From Tragulus kanchil (taxonomy: Eukaryota > Chordata > Mammalia > Artiodactyla > Tragulidae), in NCBI GenBank assembly GCA_022376925.1, contig JAIOJX010000004.1:1984001-2048000 (forward strand): a stretch of DNA of 64,000 bases. Direction: 5' to 3'. Below, piece after piece: positions 45,191 through 57,587 of this stretch. The position numbers and the translations under genes are program-made. Below the pieces are notes generated by a model. It did no database searches. It was not told where the DNA came from and saw only the letters and a program-made list of their open reading frames with translations. The stretch's first letter is position 1; every line of letters begins with the position of its first letter.

Positions 45191-47325
45191 TACATAAACA
45201 TTTATTTAAAGAGAAAACTACATCACTGCTGTAAATAGAAAACCAGGATCACTTGTCTTAAACACAAAGGTAACCATAAAAATAAATGAAGCAAAAATGA
45301 AGCCATGTTATTAGATCCTCATCCGGATACATATATACAATCTTAGAAAGACTCAACCTGAAGTCAGATCTCCCTGTCTAAAAAAGTAAGATCAGGAAGT
45401 ATTCAAAGCTACATTAACACAACTCTGGGAGGTGCTCCTTTCCTTAAGCAAAAGGATTAGAGGAGAATTAAATTCTGCATTGTTGTCTACTTAGTGATTG
45501 CATTGTTTTTAATGTTGTAACAAGCAGTCACAGGATTTAGGAAATCATGTCTAATCCAGCCCCCTCATTTTGCAGAGGGTACTGGGGCCCAGAGATGGAT
45601 AGCAGCTAGACCAAGGATGAACAGCACCAGAATGGCAGATCTGAAAGCAAACCCCAACTCCCTATGTTTCTACCAGACCAGTATGTTCTACTACAGGGGG
45701 CTGCAGATGACCAGACAACTAAATAAATCCATACATGTGCTCTTCATCACTAGTGAAGACCAGTCTGGATCCACCTTGCTTTTGGATGGAAAGAAACCAA
45801 ACTCCGTCTCTAACCAGCAGATACGGTGGTCCCGCTCATTAACAAAAGTCAAGTTTTTCTTTTTTCTGTTTTCTCCATCAACTTATTTTCCATGTTTTAT
45901 AGAAATTCTTTCGGTGGAAGTATCTACCAAGATCTCAAATAAAACCTAGAAAGTCTGTAGGAACTTCTGAACATTCTACATCCTTAGTTAACCTGCTATG
46001 ATAAGGTTTTCTGTGAGGAAAAATACCTGGCCCCACTCCCTAAGGACACTTTGTCCTATAAACTCCCTGTGTGCGCATCCTGCACTCAGTATCCTCACCA
46101 CGTGTTGATTGTATCAGTTTAAATCAAGTCTAGGAGATAGACGAGGGGGAAGTCCTCTCTTGCCAGCCTTCATTTTGCCTGCCCTCAACCCACCTCATTC
46201 AGCAGTTCTTTGCCCTCAACGGCCACCTCAATGTGTCTTTAAATCATTCCAATAAACAATTTAAGAAACTCATATTGTAATAGAAAACCGATACTTCTTA
46301 AACACAAAGTACATAAACATTTATTTAAAGAGAAAACTACATCACTGCTGTAAATAGAAAACCAGGATCACTTGTCTTAAACACAAAGGTAACCATAAAA
46401 ATAAATGAAGCAAAAATGAAGCCATGTTATTAGATCCTCATCCGGATACATATATACAATCTTAGAAAGACTCAACCTGAAGTCAGATCTCCTGTCTAAA
46501 AAGTAAGATCAGGAAGTATTCAAAGCTACATTAACACAACTCTGGGAGGTGCTCCTTTCCTTAAGCAAAAGGATTAGAGGAGAATTAAATTCTGCATTGT
46601 TGTCTACTTAGTGATTGCATTGTTTTTAATGTTGTAACAAGCAGTCACAGGATTTAGGAAATCATGTCTAATCCAGCCCCCTCATTTTGCAGAGGGTACT
46701 GGGGCCCAGAGATGGATAGCAGCTAGACCAAGGATGAACAGCACCAGAATGGCAGATCTGAAAGCAAACCCCAACTCCCTATGTTTCTACCAGACCAGTA
46801 TGTTCTACTACAGGGGGCTGCAGATGACCAGACAACTAAATAAATCCATACATGTGCTCTTCATCACTAGTGAAGACCAGTCTGGATCCACCTTGCTTTT
46901 GGATGGAAAGAAACCAAACTCCGTCTCTAACCAGCAGATACGGTGGTCCCGCTCATTAACAAAAGTCAAGTTTTTCTTTTTTCTGTTTTCTCCATCAACT
47001 TATTTTCCATGTTTTATAGAAATTCTTTCGGTGGAAGTATCTACCAAGATCTCAAATAAAACCTAGAAAGTCTGTAGGAACTTCTGAACATTCTACATCC
47101 TTAGTTAACCTGCTATGATAAGGTTTTCTGTGAGGAAAAATACCTGGCCCCACTCCCTAAGGACACTTTGTCCTATAAACTCCCTGTGCGCATCCTGCAC
47201 TCAGTATCCTCACCACGTGTTGATTGTATCAGTTTAAATCAAGTCTAGGAGATAGACGAGGGGGAAGTCCTCTCTTGCCAGCCTTCATTTTGCCTGCCCT
47301 CAACCCACCTCATTCAGCAGTTCTT
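45191..47325. repeat. Tandem duplication D10 (unit about 1.02 kb plus 99-bp spacer)
   Basis: Copy A 45191-46210, spacer 46211-46309, copy B 46310-47325. Offset 1119 falling to 1117. The spacer itself looks like noisy versions of nearby sequence: its first part echoes 46178-46200 and its last part echoes 45230-45270. Confidence 0.93.
45545..45640 (-). repeat. MIR-like fragment
   Basis: 'cctcattttgcagagggtac' then 'ggggcccagagatgg'. Second copy at 46662-46757. Confidence 0.4.
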
Positions 47326-48012
47326 GGGAATGGTCGCAGGGAAAGATCATCCGTGCTGGAACACAGTAGCCACCTGCCTGTCAGAGAGGGTACGTTCCAG
47401 CATCCCTGCTCCTTCCTGGGAAGATGAGGCCAGGGCTTCAAAGCACCTCTCACAGGACAGGTGAGAAACCTGGCAGTGAAGGAAAGCTGTTTGATTTTTT
47501 TTGTCTTTACTTGGAAGCTGGCATAGGAATATCTTAAGGCTCCTCGGAGGGACCTAAATCCATGCTTTATGGTGACAACTCTCAAATTCAGCTTTTCCTT
47601 GCCTGCCTAACCTCCTGGGGCAGAGTGTACCTATCTGTCCTACGTGAGCAGCACAATAGCCTTGTGCCCTCTAGGACAAGTGGTGTGTGAGCATCCAAAA
47701 AGCAAAGAGAAGTGACTCTTGTTCCTAATGTGGAAAGAACAGGACTTCCTATGATACAGTTGGTGTTCCCTAAAATAGAACAGGATTTGAGCAAACAGTT
47801 TTCACTAGGCGGGAAGGAAAAGCCGAGTGTGGCTTGATGTTTCATTAGTGGTGACTCAGACCCTCACTCCTGGGCACCTGCTCATCCTGGTTAGATCTGA
47901 CTGTTTTCCAGCTACCAGCCTCAGCAGCCAGAGTCCCTCTTTGCCAACGCTTGCCTATGTGATTTCCTGGGGAGGCCATGCCCCGTCCTTCATCTATGTC
48001 ACTTACATTCAG
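47326..48012. other. Unassigned intergenic sequence
   Basis: Nothing recognised; short frames on both strands. Confidence 0.45.
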
Positions 48013-48591
48013 CTCCAGTTTCTATTTTGAAGTTGGTTAGGTCTTGGTCAAATGCTCCTGTTGGTGTGCAGAGCACCTCCTGTCCGTCTCTGTTCCATTG
48101 AGAAGAGATGGTGATTTATATTTATCTCAACTAGACACAGGACTTTTTTTGGAGCTGTTTTCAAATTCGGGGCATATGACCAGCTGCTACCAGAATGAGC
48201 TGGAAAAGAGGGTATTAAGGGTGCTGATTTGGCAAAGGTTGCCTTGGACATGCCGCATCAACAGGACCCCATTCCTCAGCCTGTCCATCCTGTCTCAAAT
48301 CAACCCTCATTCAGTCCACGTGTAGCAACTCCTGACTTTGAGCCAGACACTGGGCTGGGGCTACGGACGGGAAAAAAAGAAAAGAAAAACTGGTTCCTGA
48401 TGCCCAGATGATGCTCCAACATGGAAAGAACTTTACAGAGTTATTATCAAAAGACTGTGGGAGTCGTAGACAGAAGCAGCATTAGCTAGCCCCCGTCTGC
48501 CCCTCTAGCTTGGCCCACAGCACTCCTACCCTCCTCACCAGGCTTTCACCTCCTTGCCCTTCCTTCAGTTCAGGCAAAGCTCTATGTGCTC

Positions 48592-48745
48592 ATTAGAACA
48601 ACAGCATCAGCATCACCTTTAAAGCTTGAGAGATACACATGGTGTGGGATCCCATTCCAAAACTGTCAAATCAAAATCTGCATTGTTACAAGATTCCCAG
48701 GTGATGTGCATGCGCTTTAGACTTTTGAGACACACTGAAGTAAGA
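48592..48745 (+). repeat. MER5-like hAT fossil
   Basis: 'acaacagcatcagcatcacc', 'aatctgcattgttacaagat' and 'ttcccaggtgatgtgcatgc' follow the MER5A consensus order. Second copy at 49703-49856. Confidence 0.65.
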
Positions 48746-48889
48746 GGTTCATAGCTATGACTTGTTAAGCTAGCATCTGACTCACTACTATTGTCTCAGT
48801 TTGGTTAGGAAAACTCTATTACTCCATACCGTGACTGGACTGAGTCCTCCTCAGACTTTAATACAAGCACAAATCAGTGGGGGAAACAG

Positions 48890-48965
48890 ATGCTGAGTCC
48901 CTGGGCCTAGAGGGCCCCTGGATTCTGTATTTCTAACAAACTCCCAGGTAAAGGCAGCAAGGGCT
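48890..48965 (+). repeat. MER5-like fragment
   Basis: 'gattctgtatttctaacaaa' then 'ctcccaggtaaaggc' matches a MER5 internal segment. Second copy near 50001-50076. Confidence 0.5.
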
Positions 48966-50379
48966 CAGGTACCCCACTTTCAATAACAAAGGTGAGAGGA
49001 CCCTGACAGATCAAGGATCTGAATCAGCAAAGCAGAAAACCAGCCCTTGCCCTTAGGGTGACTTTACTCAGGGAGGCCTCTGTTCCTCTTGTCCACCTAA
49101 AGGGGCATCTCTGGGCCTGTATTCTCCAGTTTCTATTTTGAAGTTGGTTAGGTCTTGGTCAAATGCTCCTGTTGGTGTGCAGAGCACCTCCTGTCCGTCT
49201 CTGTTCCATTGAGAAGAGATGGTGATTTATATTTATCTCAACTAGACACAGGACTTTTTTTGGAGCTGTTTTCAAATTCGGGGCATATGACCAGCTGCTA
49301 CCAGAATGAGCTGGAAAAGAGGGTATTAAGGGTGCTGATTTGGCAAAGGTTGCCTTGGACATGCCGCATCAACAGGACCCCATTCCTCAGCCTGTCCATC
49401 CTGTCTCAAATCAACCCTCATTCAGTCCACGTGTAGCAACTCCTGACTTTGAGCCAGACACTGGGCTGGGGCTACGGACGGGAAAAAAAGAAAAGAAAAA
49501 CTGGTTCCTGATGCCCAGATGATGCTCCAACATGGAAAGAACTTTACAGAGTTATTATCAAAAGACTGTGGGAGTCGTAGACAGAAGCAGCATTAGCTAG
49601 CCCCCGTCTGCCCCTCTAGCTTGGCCCACAGCACTCCTACCCTCCTCACCAGGCTTTCACCTCCTTGCCCTTCCTTCAGTTCAGGCAAAGCTCTATGTGC
49701 TCATTAGAACAACAGCATCAGCATCACCTTTAAAGCTTGAGAGATACACATGGTGTGGGATCCCATTCCAAAACTGTCAAATCAAAATCTGCATTGTTAC
49801 AAGATTCCCAGGTGATGTGCATGCGCTTTAGACTTTTGAGACACACTGAAGTAAGAGGTTCATAGCTATGACTTGTTAAGCTAGCATCTGACTCACTACT
49901 ATTGTCTCAGTTTGGTTAGGAAAACTCTATTACTCCATACCGTGACTGGACTGAGTCCTCCTCAGACTTTAATACAAGCACAAATCAGTGGGGGAAACAG
50001 ATGCTGAGTCCCTGGGCCTAGAGGGCCCCTGGATTCTGTATTTCTAACAAACTCCCAGGTAAAGGCAGCAAGGGCTCAGGTACCCCACTTTCAATAACAA
50101 AGGTGAGAGGACCCTGACAGATCAAGGATCTGAATCAGCAAAGCAGAAAACCAGCCCTTGCCCTTAGGGTGACTTTACTCAGGGGAGGCCCCTCTGTTCC
50201 TCTTGTCCACCTAAAGGGCAGGCGGCATCTCTGGGCCCTGTATTCTCAGCAGCTCTTTTTGTGTTATCCCAAGGGAGACATGTGTCATCCTGAGTGAGTG
50301 AATGGACACCAGTCAGTTCTCACCTCTCCCCTGCTTACCACTGTCCAGCGGTTCCTTGTGCTTAACAGACTCCATGGAG

Positions 50380-50860
50380 CCCAAGCTGACTTGGGTCCTG
50401 CCCACCTCCTTGATGCCTTCTTATTTCTCTCTCCCCACTCATGACCACCGCACCAGCCTTCTTCCTGTTTCTCAGACACACCAAGCTTTTGCCTGCCTCA
50501 GGATAGTGGCCCATGCTCTCCCCTCGACCTGGAATGCCCTTCCTCCAGCTCTTTCCATGGCTGACTGCTTGTCATTCATAGCTCAGCTCAAATTTCACCT
50601 CCTCAGCAAAGCCAACCCTGACTGACCTGTTTAACCCAGTATACACACACCCCACCCCAAAACTCTCTGCTCTAATTTTCTTTTTTCTTAGCCCTTATCA
50701 ACCTGAACATATTTCATTTGCTTATTCACTTTTCTGTCCTATAAGATTATCTTATAAGAAAGCGAACCCTATGAAAGCAGGGACCTTGTCTACAAACCCC
50801 CCTCCATAGTAGGTGCTCAGTAAACAGCTGTAGAATAAATGGATAAATGATTTAATACAC
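50380..50860 (+). repeat. L2 LINE, 3' end
   Basis: 'acctggaatgcccttcctcc', 'tcaaatttcacctcctcagc', 'aagcagggaccttgtctaca' and 'gtaggtgctcagtaaacagc' are in the L2 order, plus orientation. The 107-codon frame at 50302-50625 lies in this repeat. Its last 100 bp are repeated at 51835. Confidence 0.78.
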
Positions 50861-52911
50861 ACCATAAATTGCTTCTGTCACTGCAACAAAAGAGGGAAAG
50901 ACTGAGCACTATGTGAGGCCAGCAGAGGAAATGATCAGCTCCTCCAAGGGAAGGAGGTGGGGGTGGTAATCAGGTCAGGCTCCCTGAAGGAGGTGGTATT
51001 TCAACTTCACCTTAAAGTGTGGAAAGGATTTTGATGTGCAATGAGAGGTAGAAGCAGCCATCCTAGGTGGAAAGAACAGCTTGGGAAGGTGGTATGGGAG
51101 GAGGGAACAGAGCATTCAGCTGATGGGTGGAGACTTAGTACCAGGCCAGCTCAGGTCTCCAGACAGAGACAGCCCTCACTGTAGGTGTGACAGAGCTCGG
51201 CAGGGCTCCTGCAGCTGAGCAGCTGAGGTCACTGCCTCCCCTCAGGCAGTCTTCAACCACACCCTGAGCCAAGATGATGAAGGCCAAACCTCAGAGGCAA
51301 ATAAAAAGGCATGAGGAAGACACACGTGGGCCCAGGAATCAGGACCTACCTCCACTCCACTCAACACCTCACTCCAGTGGGCTACTTTAAGGCCTGCCTG
51401 ATTTCTATCCTCTTGCCTGTATAGAGCCAGATAGTTTAATTACTTCATGAATCCTCCGTGATCATCAATTTCAGGTTCAAGTCCCTGTTTAACTCTGAGC
51501 TCCATAAGGGAAGGAACCATGTTGGGCAGCCTTATTCATGGCTCTATTCTGAGAGTTATGGGCCATAGCCTGGAACACAGAAGTTCCTTGGGAAGACACC
51601 TTCATTCATTCACCATTACTGACAAAGCACCCAGGTCAGACCAGGCACTGCACTTCTACACCAAGGATACAGGACTTACACAGAGCAGTGAAAGTCTCTG
51701 CCTTCTCAACTGTAGAATTCACATTCAATTTGGAGCAACACATTCTAGAAGCTGGATTTGGCCTGTCTCACTGTGTGACTTTAGCAAGCCACTGAATTTT
51801 ATAAATTACCTATAAAACAGAATGTAGATTATCTTAAGAAAGCGAACCCTATGAAAGCAGGGACCTTGTCTACAAACCCCCCCATAGTAGGTGCTCAGTA
51901 AACAGCTGTAGAATAAATGGATAAATGATTTAATACACACCATAAATTGCTTCTGTCACTGCAACAAAAGAGGGAAAGACTGAGCACTATGTGAGGCCAG
52001 CAGAGGAAATGATCAGCTCCTCCAAGGGAAGGAGGTGGGGGTGGTAATCAGGTCAGGCTCCCTGAAGGAGGTGGTATTTCAACTTCACCTTAAAGTGTGG
52101 AAAGGATTTTGATGTGCAATGAGAGGTAGAAGCAGCCATCCTAGGTGGAAAGAACAGCTTGGGAAGGTGGTATGGGAGGAGGGAACAGAGCATTCAGCTG
52201 ATGGGTGGAGACTTAGTACCAGGCCAGCTCAGGTCTCCAGACAGAGACAGCCCTCACTGTAGGTGTGACAGAGCTCGGCAGGGCTCCTGCAGCTGAGCAG
52301 CTGAGGTCACTGCCTCCCTCAGGCAGTCTTCAACCACACCCTGAGCCAAGATGATGAAGGCCAAACCTCAGAGGCAAATAAAAAGGCATGAGGAAGACAC
52401 ACGTGGGCCCAGGAATCAGGACCTACCTCCACTCCACTCAACACCTCACTCCAGTGGGCTACTTTAAGGCCTGCCTGATTTCTATCCTCTTGCCTGTATA
52501 GAGCCAGATAGTTTAATTACTTCATGAATCCTCCGTGATCATCAATTTCAGGTTCAAGTCCCTGTTTAACTCTGAGCTCCATAAGGGAAGGAACCATGTT
52601 GGGCAGCCTTATTCATGGCTCTATTCTGAGAGTTATGGGCCATAGCCTGGAACACAGAAGTTCCTTGGGAAGACACCTTCATTCATTCACCATTACTGAC
52701 AAAGCACCCAGGTCAGACCAGGCACTGCACTTCTACACCAAGGATACAGGACTTACACAGAGCAGTGAAAGTCTCTGCCTTCTCAACTGTAGAATTCACA
52801 TTCAATTTGGAGCAACACATTCTAGAAGCTGGATTTGGCCTGTCTCACTGTGTGACTTTAGCAAGCCACTGAATTTTATAAATTACCTATAAAACAGAAT
52901 GTAGATTATCT
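50755..52911. repeat. Tandem duplication D12 (unit about 1.08 kb)
   Basis: Copy A 50755-51834, copy B 51835-52911. Offset 1080, then 1078 after a C-run change, then 1077 after another C-run change near 51238. All observed differences are in C runs. Confidence 0.95.
51490..51620 (+). repeat. L2-like fragment
   Basis: 'ctgagctccataagggaagg' with 'aacacagaagttcc' suggests an old L2 end. Second copy at 52567-52697. Confidence 0.4.
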
Positions 52912-53957
52912 AGTTCAGAATTCTGGACTAAATTTTGAGGGATTCTAGGATTATGTGGTGTTTGCTGGGTTCAACAATGTGCTTCTCTTAAAAATGTTTA
53001 ATTAACCTAAGCAAACTTTTATGTAGAAAGTTAATGAAAAAGTTGGTTGAAAGTTACTACTTTTAGTCCAACCTCTCACTCTGGCCATGGTATGGGCCAG
53101 AAGGGCAGAAGATAGAAACTAGACATGCTTTCAGGTTGAGGGCAGCTCAAGATGTTGGGAAAACACTCTGGGAAGGTGGTGCATGAAGGAATGTAGAGAT
53201 GGGGGTGAGCTAGGGAAAGAGCAGCCTGATAGAGGTCCATCAAGATGCGGTGGAGGCTGGCACACCCCAGCTCTTGGGGGCGGGGAGCTACATGCCTGGT
53301 AGTTGGTGATGGCTAGAGAATTTTCTGGGAGGTCTAAGAGCAGGTCAGAGGACCAGGGCCTTAGGGAGAGGGAAGTGGGAGCTAAATAAGGCCCCTGCCT
53401 GGGAAAAACTGGAACCTGAGTATAGACAAAACTTATGACAGAACTGAAGTCCAAGGTGGGGGTTGGGGGGTTTCTGAAGGGGGAACCGTGACTCACAGCA
53501 AAGGTCAGAGTCAGGACTCCAGCAAGCGACTCTGCCTGGAATCACACTACTGGCCCAGAAGTCTTTAAGTCTCCCACTAAGGTGTGTCCAAAGTCACACA
53601 GCCGGCAAGGGGTAGGAATCAGAAACACAGCTCCCTATACCTGATCCACTCAGTAGGACTCTTTCCACTTCCTAATCCATGAGCTTCATGCTGGGCCAGA
53701 CTCCAAATTCAAATAGGATTTTCTAAACCTCAAGACAATGAGTTGTTTATTGCTTGGTGAAACGGAGGGGGAGATCATTTTCTTTTAACTGAGTTCTGGC
53801 TCATGTCCTTGGGAATTACACTGACATTTGTGCTCTTAGTCAATTAGGGGAACTGGAAGGGCTTTTTCTGTTTCTAGTTCAGCAACTCTGAAGCAGTCTT
53901 AAGGCTGATCTGAATTCTGTCAACATAATACCAAAGCAACAGGTCAGTCCAGGACAA
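52912..53957. other. Unassigned intergenic sequence with a MIR trace
   Basis: A reverse MIR phrase ('ccaaagtcacacagccggca') occurs near 53590-53660. The 121-codon minus frame at 53131-53496 is proline/serine-rich and shows no family. Confidence 0.45.
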
Positions 53958-54525
53958 AACCAACAACTAAGAAATAACTACTAGATAAACAATAAGGTCC
54001 TAATGTATAGCACATTATACTCAGCTATATTCAGCATGTAATAAACCATAATAAAGGGCTTCTCCTGGTGGTCCAGTGGGTAAGGACACCGCCTTGCAGT
54101 GCAAGGGGCACCGGTTCAATCCCTGGCCTGGGAAGATCCCATGTGCCATGGAGCGGCTGGACTGATGTGTCCAATTACCGAGTCGGAGCTCTGGAGCGCA
54201 TGAGCCCAGAGCCAGTGCTCTGCAACAACAGACGCCACCGCGATGGGAGGCCCACAGGAGCCAAAGAACAAAGACGGATGAACAGAGAGAAACGAAAGAC
54301 CAACAGAAGTGGCCTGCCCACTCCCCTCCCTCCCCAACCCAACCTCCACCCAAAATAAATAAATAAATCTTTAAAAAAAAAAAAAAAAAATAATGAAAAA
54401 GAATTCAAAAAAGAATGTACAGTTTGTGTGTATGATGGAGTCACTATGCTATACAGCAGAGATTGGCACAACATTAGAAATCAACTAGACTTCAATAAAA
54501 AATTATAAGGTCAAAAAAAAATTCT
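53958..54525 (+). mobile_element. L1 3' end interrupted by a SINE
   Basis: Left part 53958-54055 ('agataaacaataaggtccta', 'tactcagctatattcagcat') and right part 54389-54525 ('tatgctatacagcagagatt', 'acttcaataaaaaatt') together form an artiodactyl L1 3' end with poly(A). The SINE between them arrived later. Confidence 0.75.
54056..54388 (+). mobile_element. tRNA-derived SINE, well preserved
   Basis: Full head-to-tail copy with A-box 'ggtccagtgggtaagg', B-box 'ggttcaatccc', 'gcgatgggaggcccacag' and the C-rich block, then an AAATAAATAAAT tail and poly(A). Very close to the SINE at 11372. Target repeats are A-rich and not clear. Confidence 0.85.
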
Positions 54526-54689
54526 TACTGTGAATCATTTTTGTGAGAGCACTTTGCTCCTTTAGAAGCCATTGTCCTACTTGTTCTTAACAATCTTGGG
54601 GGCAGAGGGTGGGTCAGGCTGTGTCCCCAACTTAACCCTCTGCCAAGTCACCCTGTGCATTCAGCAGGGCACTTAAAATTCTCTTAAAT

Positions 54690-54845
54690 CATAGTCCATT
54701 TGTTTATCCATTGCCATATGTCTCCCCAATCAGAATACCAGCCCCATAAGGCAGGGATTGTATCTCTCTTATTTAGGGCTTTTTCTCCAGGGCCTAAACC
54801 TATTAAATGCTTAGGAAATAACTGTTGTATGACTGAATAAGGCAG
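54690..54845 (+). repeat. L2 fragment, 3' end
   Basis: 'ccagccccataaggcaggga', 'tctccagggcctaaacctat' and 'taaatgcttaggaaataact' resemble an L2 end. Second copy at 55806-55961. Confidence 0.55.
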
Positions 54846-55014
54846 ATCTGTAAGTTGTGAATAATGATAATGATGCATTTTGAGTAAAAAATGTCACCTA
54901 ATGAGATCCTATTGTCAAAATGATCATAGAAAGTATCCTGGAAAAGGGATTCAGGAGAAGTAAGGAAGGGATATTCAGTTATTAATGTTGTATTTGTATA
55001 ATAGTTTGAATTTA

Positions 55015-55715
55015 AAACGTTGAGATACCATATTACTACTACCAAATGTGCAAAGACACAAAATTTGTTAACATGTTATGTTGGAGAGGACCTGGAGGAA
55101 GAGGCACTCTCAAATATTATAAAAGTCTACCTATAGGAGACTATTATTGGGAGCAATTTAGAAATATCTGTCAAAACAACAAATGCACTTAAGATTCAAC
55201 TTCATTTATGTGGAATTTATCTTACATATATAATAACAAAACATGAAATGACACGTATATAAAGTTATCTGTTGCTGTGTTGTTCATAATGGCAGAATGC
55301 TGGAAACCATAAAAATTGACATCATTAGAAGCCCGGCTATATAAATTAGGATTCCCTTGTGCAGCGGAGAACTTTGCAGCTGTAAAGATGAATAAGAATG
55401 CTCTCTATATGCTCAAATGGAAAGTTTTCCAAGATAAAAATTTGAGTGAAAAAAGCAAAATCAAAGCAGAGTATATAGCATGCTATAATTAGCGTTTTAA
55501 AAAAATGGAGAGAGTATGTCATTAAATTGCTTATATATGCACAAAATATTCCTGGAAGAATACACAAGAAGCTAATAAAAAGCATTGTTATGAATAGGTG
55601 AAACAGGGGTAGAGGAGAGAGATGCTTTGTATGCCGTTCCCTATTAATTTTTCACTTGAGAATCATGAGAACGCATTATATGCTCATGTAGTTTGCTTTG
55701 AAAATATTTGCTAGC
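55015..55715 (+). mobile_element. Ancient L1 ORF2 3' fragment
   Basis: Contains decayed L1 C-terminal phrases: 'ttgagataccatattactac', 'gctgtgttgttcataatggc' and 'gatgaataagaatgctctct'. Far more diverged than the L1 at 11709. Second copy at 56131-56834. Confidence 0.65.
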
Positions 55716-57030
55716 ACACTGGGGGTGGGCCAGGCTGTGTCCCCAACTTAACCCTCTGCCAAGTCACCCTGTGCATTCAGCAGGGCACTTAAAATTCTCT
55801 TAAATCATAGTCCATTTGTTTATCCATTGCCATATGTCTCCCCAATCAGAATACCAGCCCCATAAGGCAGGGATTGTATCTCTCTTATTTAGGGCTTTTT
55901 CTCCAGGGCCTAAACCTATTAAATGCTTAGGAAATAACTGTTGTATGACTGAATAAGGCAGATCTGTAAGTTGTGAATAATGATAATGATGCATTTTGAG
56001 TAAAAAATGTCACCTAATGAGATCCTATTGTCAAAATGATCATAGAAAGTATCCTGGAAAAGGGATTCAGGAGAAGTAAGGAAGGGATATTCAGTTATTA
56101 ATGTTGTATTTGTATAATAGTTTGAATTTAAAACGTTGAGATACCATATTACTACTACCAAATGTGCAAAGACACAAAATTTGTTAACATGTTATGTTGG
56201 AGAGGACCTGGAGGAAGAGGCACTCTCAAATATTATAAAAGTCTACCTATAGGAGACTATTATTGGGAGCAATTTAGAAATATCTGTCAAAACAACAAAT
56301 GCACTTAAGATTCAACTTCATTTATGTGGAATTTATCTTACATATATAATAACAAAACATGAAATGACACGTATATAAAGTTATCTGTTGCTGTGTTGTT
56401 CATAATGGCAGAATGCTGGAAACCATAAAAATTGACATCATTAGAAGCCCGGCTATATAAATTAGGATTCCCTTGTGCAGCGGAGAACTTTGCAGCTGTA
56501 AAGATGAATAAGAATGCTCTCTATATGCTCAAATGGAAAGTTTTCCAAGATAAAAATTTGAGTGAAAAAAGCAAAATCAAAGCAGAGTATATAGCATGCT
56601 ATAATTAGCGTTTTAAAAAAATGGAGAGAGTATGTCATTAAATTGCTTATATATGCACAAAATATTCCTGGAAGAATACACAAGAAGCTAATAAAAAGCA
56701 TTGTTATGAATAGGTGAAACAGGGGTAGAGGAGAGAGAGATGCTTTGTATGCCGTTCCCTATTAATTTTTCACTTGAGAATCATGAGAACGCATTATATG
56801 CTCATGTAGTTTGCTTTGAAAATATTTGCTAGCATAGAGATTGCTAAAAAGAAAAAGAGCTGTTTCAACATATCTGGGCATTATGAAAAATCATTTTCAA
56901 AGGCTGGAGCAGCAGATACATCATGTCTGGAAAAAGAGCTGGACCAGAAAAAGATGTCGCTCCTGGGCCAGCCTGGACATTGACCTCGGCATGGACGCTG
57001 ATGCTAACTGTGGGGAAGTGGCTCCCTCCC

Positions 57031-57162
57031 ACAGCTTCAGTGCCCCATCTACAACACAGGGGTGAACTGGAAACACAGCTTCAGTGCCCCATCTACAACA
57101 TAAGGGTGAACTGGAAACAAAGCTTCAGTGCCCCATCTACAACACAAGGGTGAACTGGAAAT
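57031..57162. repeat. Three-unit 44-bp minisatellite
   Basis: Units start at 57031, 57075 and 57119, each about 'cttcagtgccccatctacaa' followed by a 'gggtgaactggaaa' ending. The unit resembles part of a MIR, so it probably arose by local expansion of a MIR. Copied at 58171-58302. Confidence 0.9.
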
Positions 57163-57306
57163 CTTTAAAGGTCCCTTACTGCTCTGACATTCTGGGATGT
57201 ATTCAGTGACTTTACTTAATTTGAACTAAAAATGCTCTATAAAATATGCCCTATTAAGGCATTACGAATACCTTTCTTTTTCACTTTGCTTCTTTGGTGC
57301 TCTTTT

Positions 57307-57587
57307 TTAAAACTGCCTCTTTTTTTTGCCCCTAAGTCATCATTTATTTTTCACTCATCTTTCTTCTTTGGCCTGAGTGGGCCTCCCATTGCAGCGGCCT
57401 CTATCCTTGCAGAGCACCGGCTCCAGGCACATGCCCCCCAGAGCGCTGGCTCGCAACTAGTCACACCTGTCCAGCTGCTCCTCTGCACACGAGATCTTCC
57501 TGGGCCAGGGATGGAACCGGTGCCCCTTGCACTGCAAGGTGGACTCTTTACCCAGTGGACCACCAGGGGAAACCCTTAAAACTGCCT
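57307..57587 (-). mobile_element. tRNA-derived SINE, reverse orientation, with target duplication
   Basis: Body 57319-57575. Plus strand reads 'gtgggcctcccattgcagcg', 'ccttgcactgcaaggtggac' and 'ccagtggaccaccagggga', the reverse of the SINE at 11372. Perfect 12-bp repeats ttaaaactgcct lie at 57307-57318 and 57576-57587. Second copy at about 58447-58726 via D14. Confidence 0.88.

Larger units (their letters stand above)
48013..50247. repeat. Tandem duplication D11 (unit about 1.11 kb)
   Basis: Copy A 48013-49123, copy B 49124-50247. Identity is nearly perfect until the last about 80 bp, where copy A has lost several bases in G and C runs (for example near 49071 and 49102). This is the expected place for errors if copy A ended a contig. 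Confidence 0.95.
54607..56834. repeat. Tandem duplication D13 (unit about 1.11 kb)
   Basis: Copy A 54607-55715, copy B 55723-56834, offset 1116 rising to 1118 after an extra GA in a GA run near 56735. Its right end overlaps the start of D14, so about 165 bp occurs three times (55553, 56669 and 57809). Confidence 0.95.
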
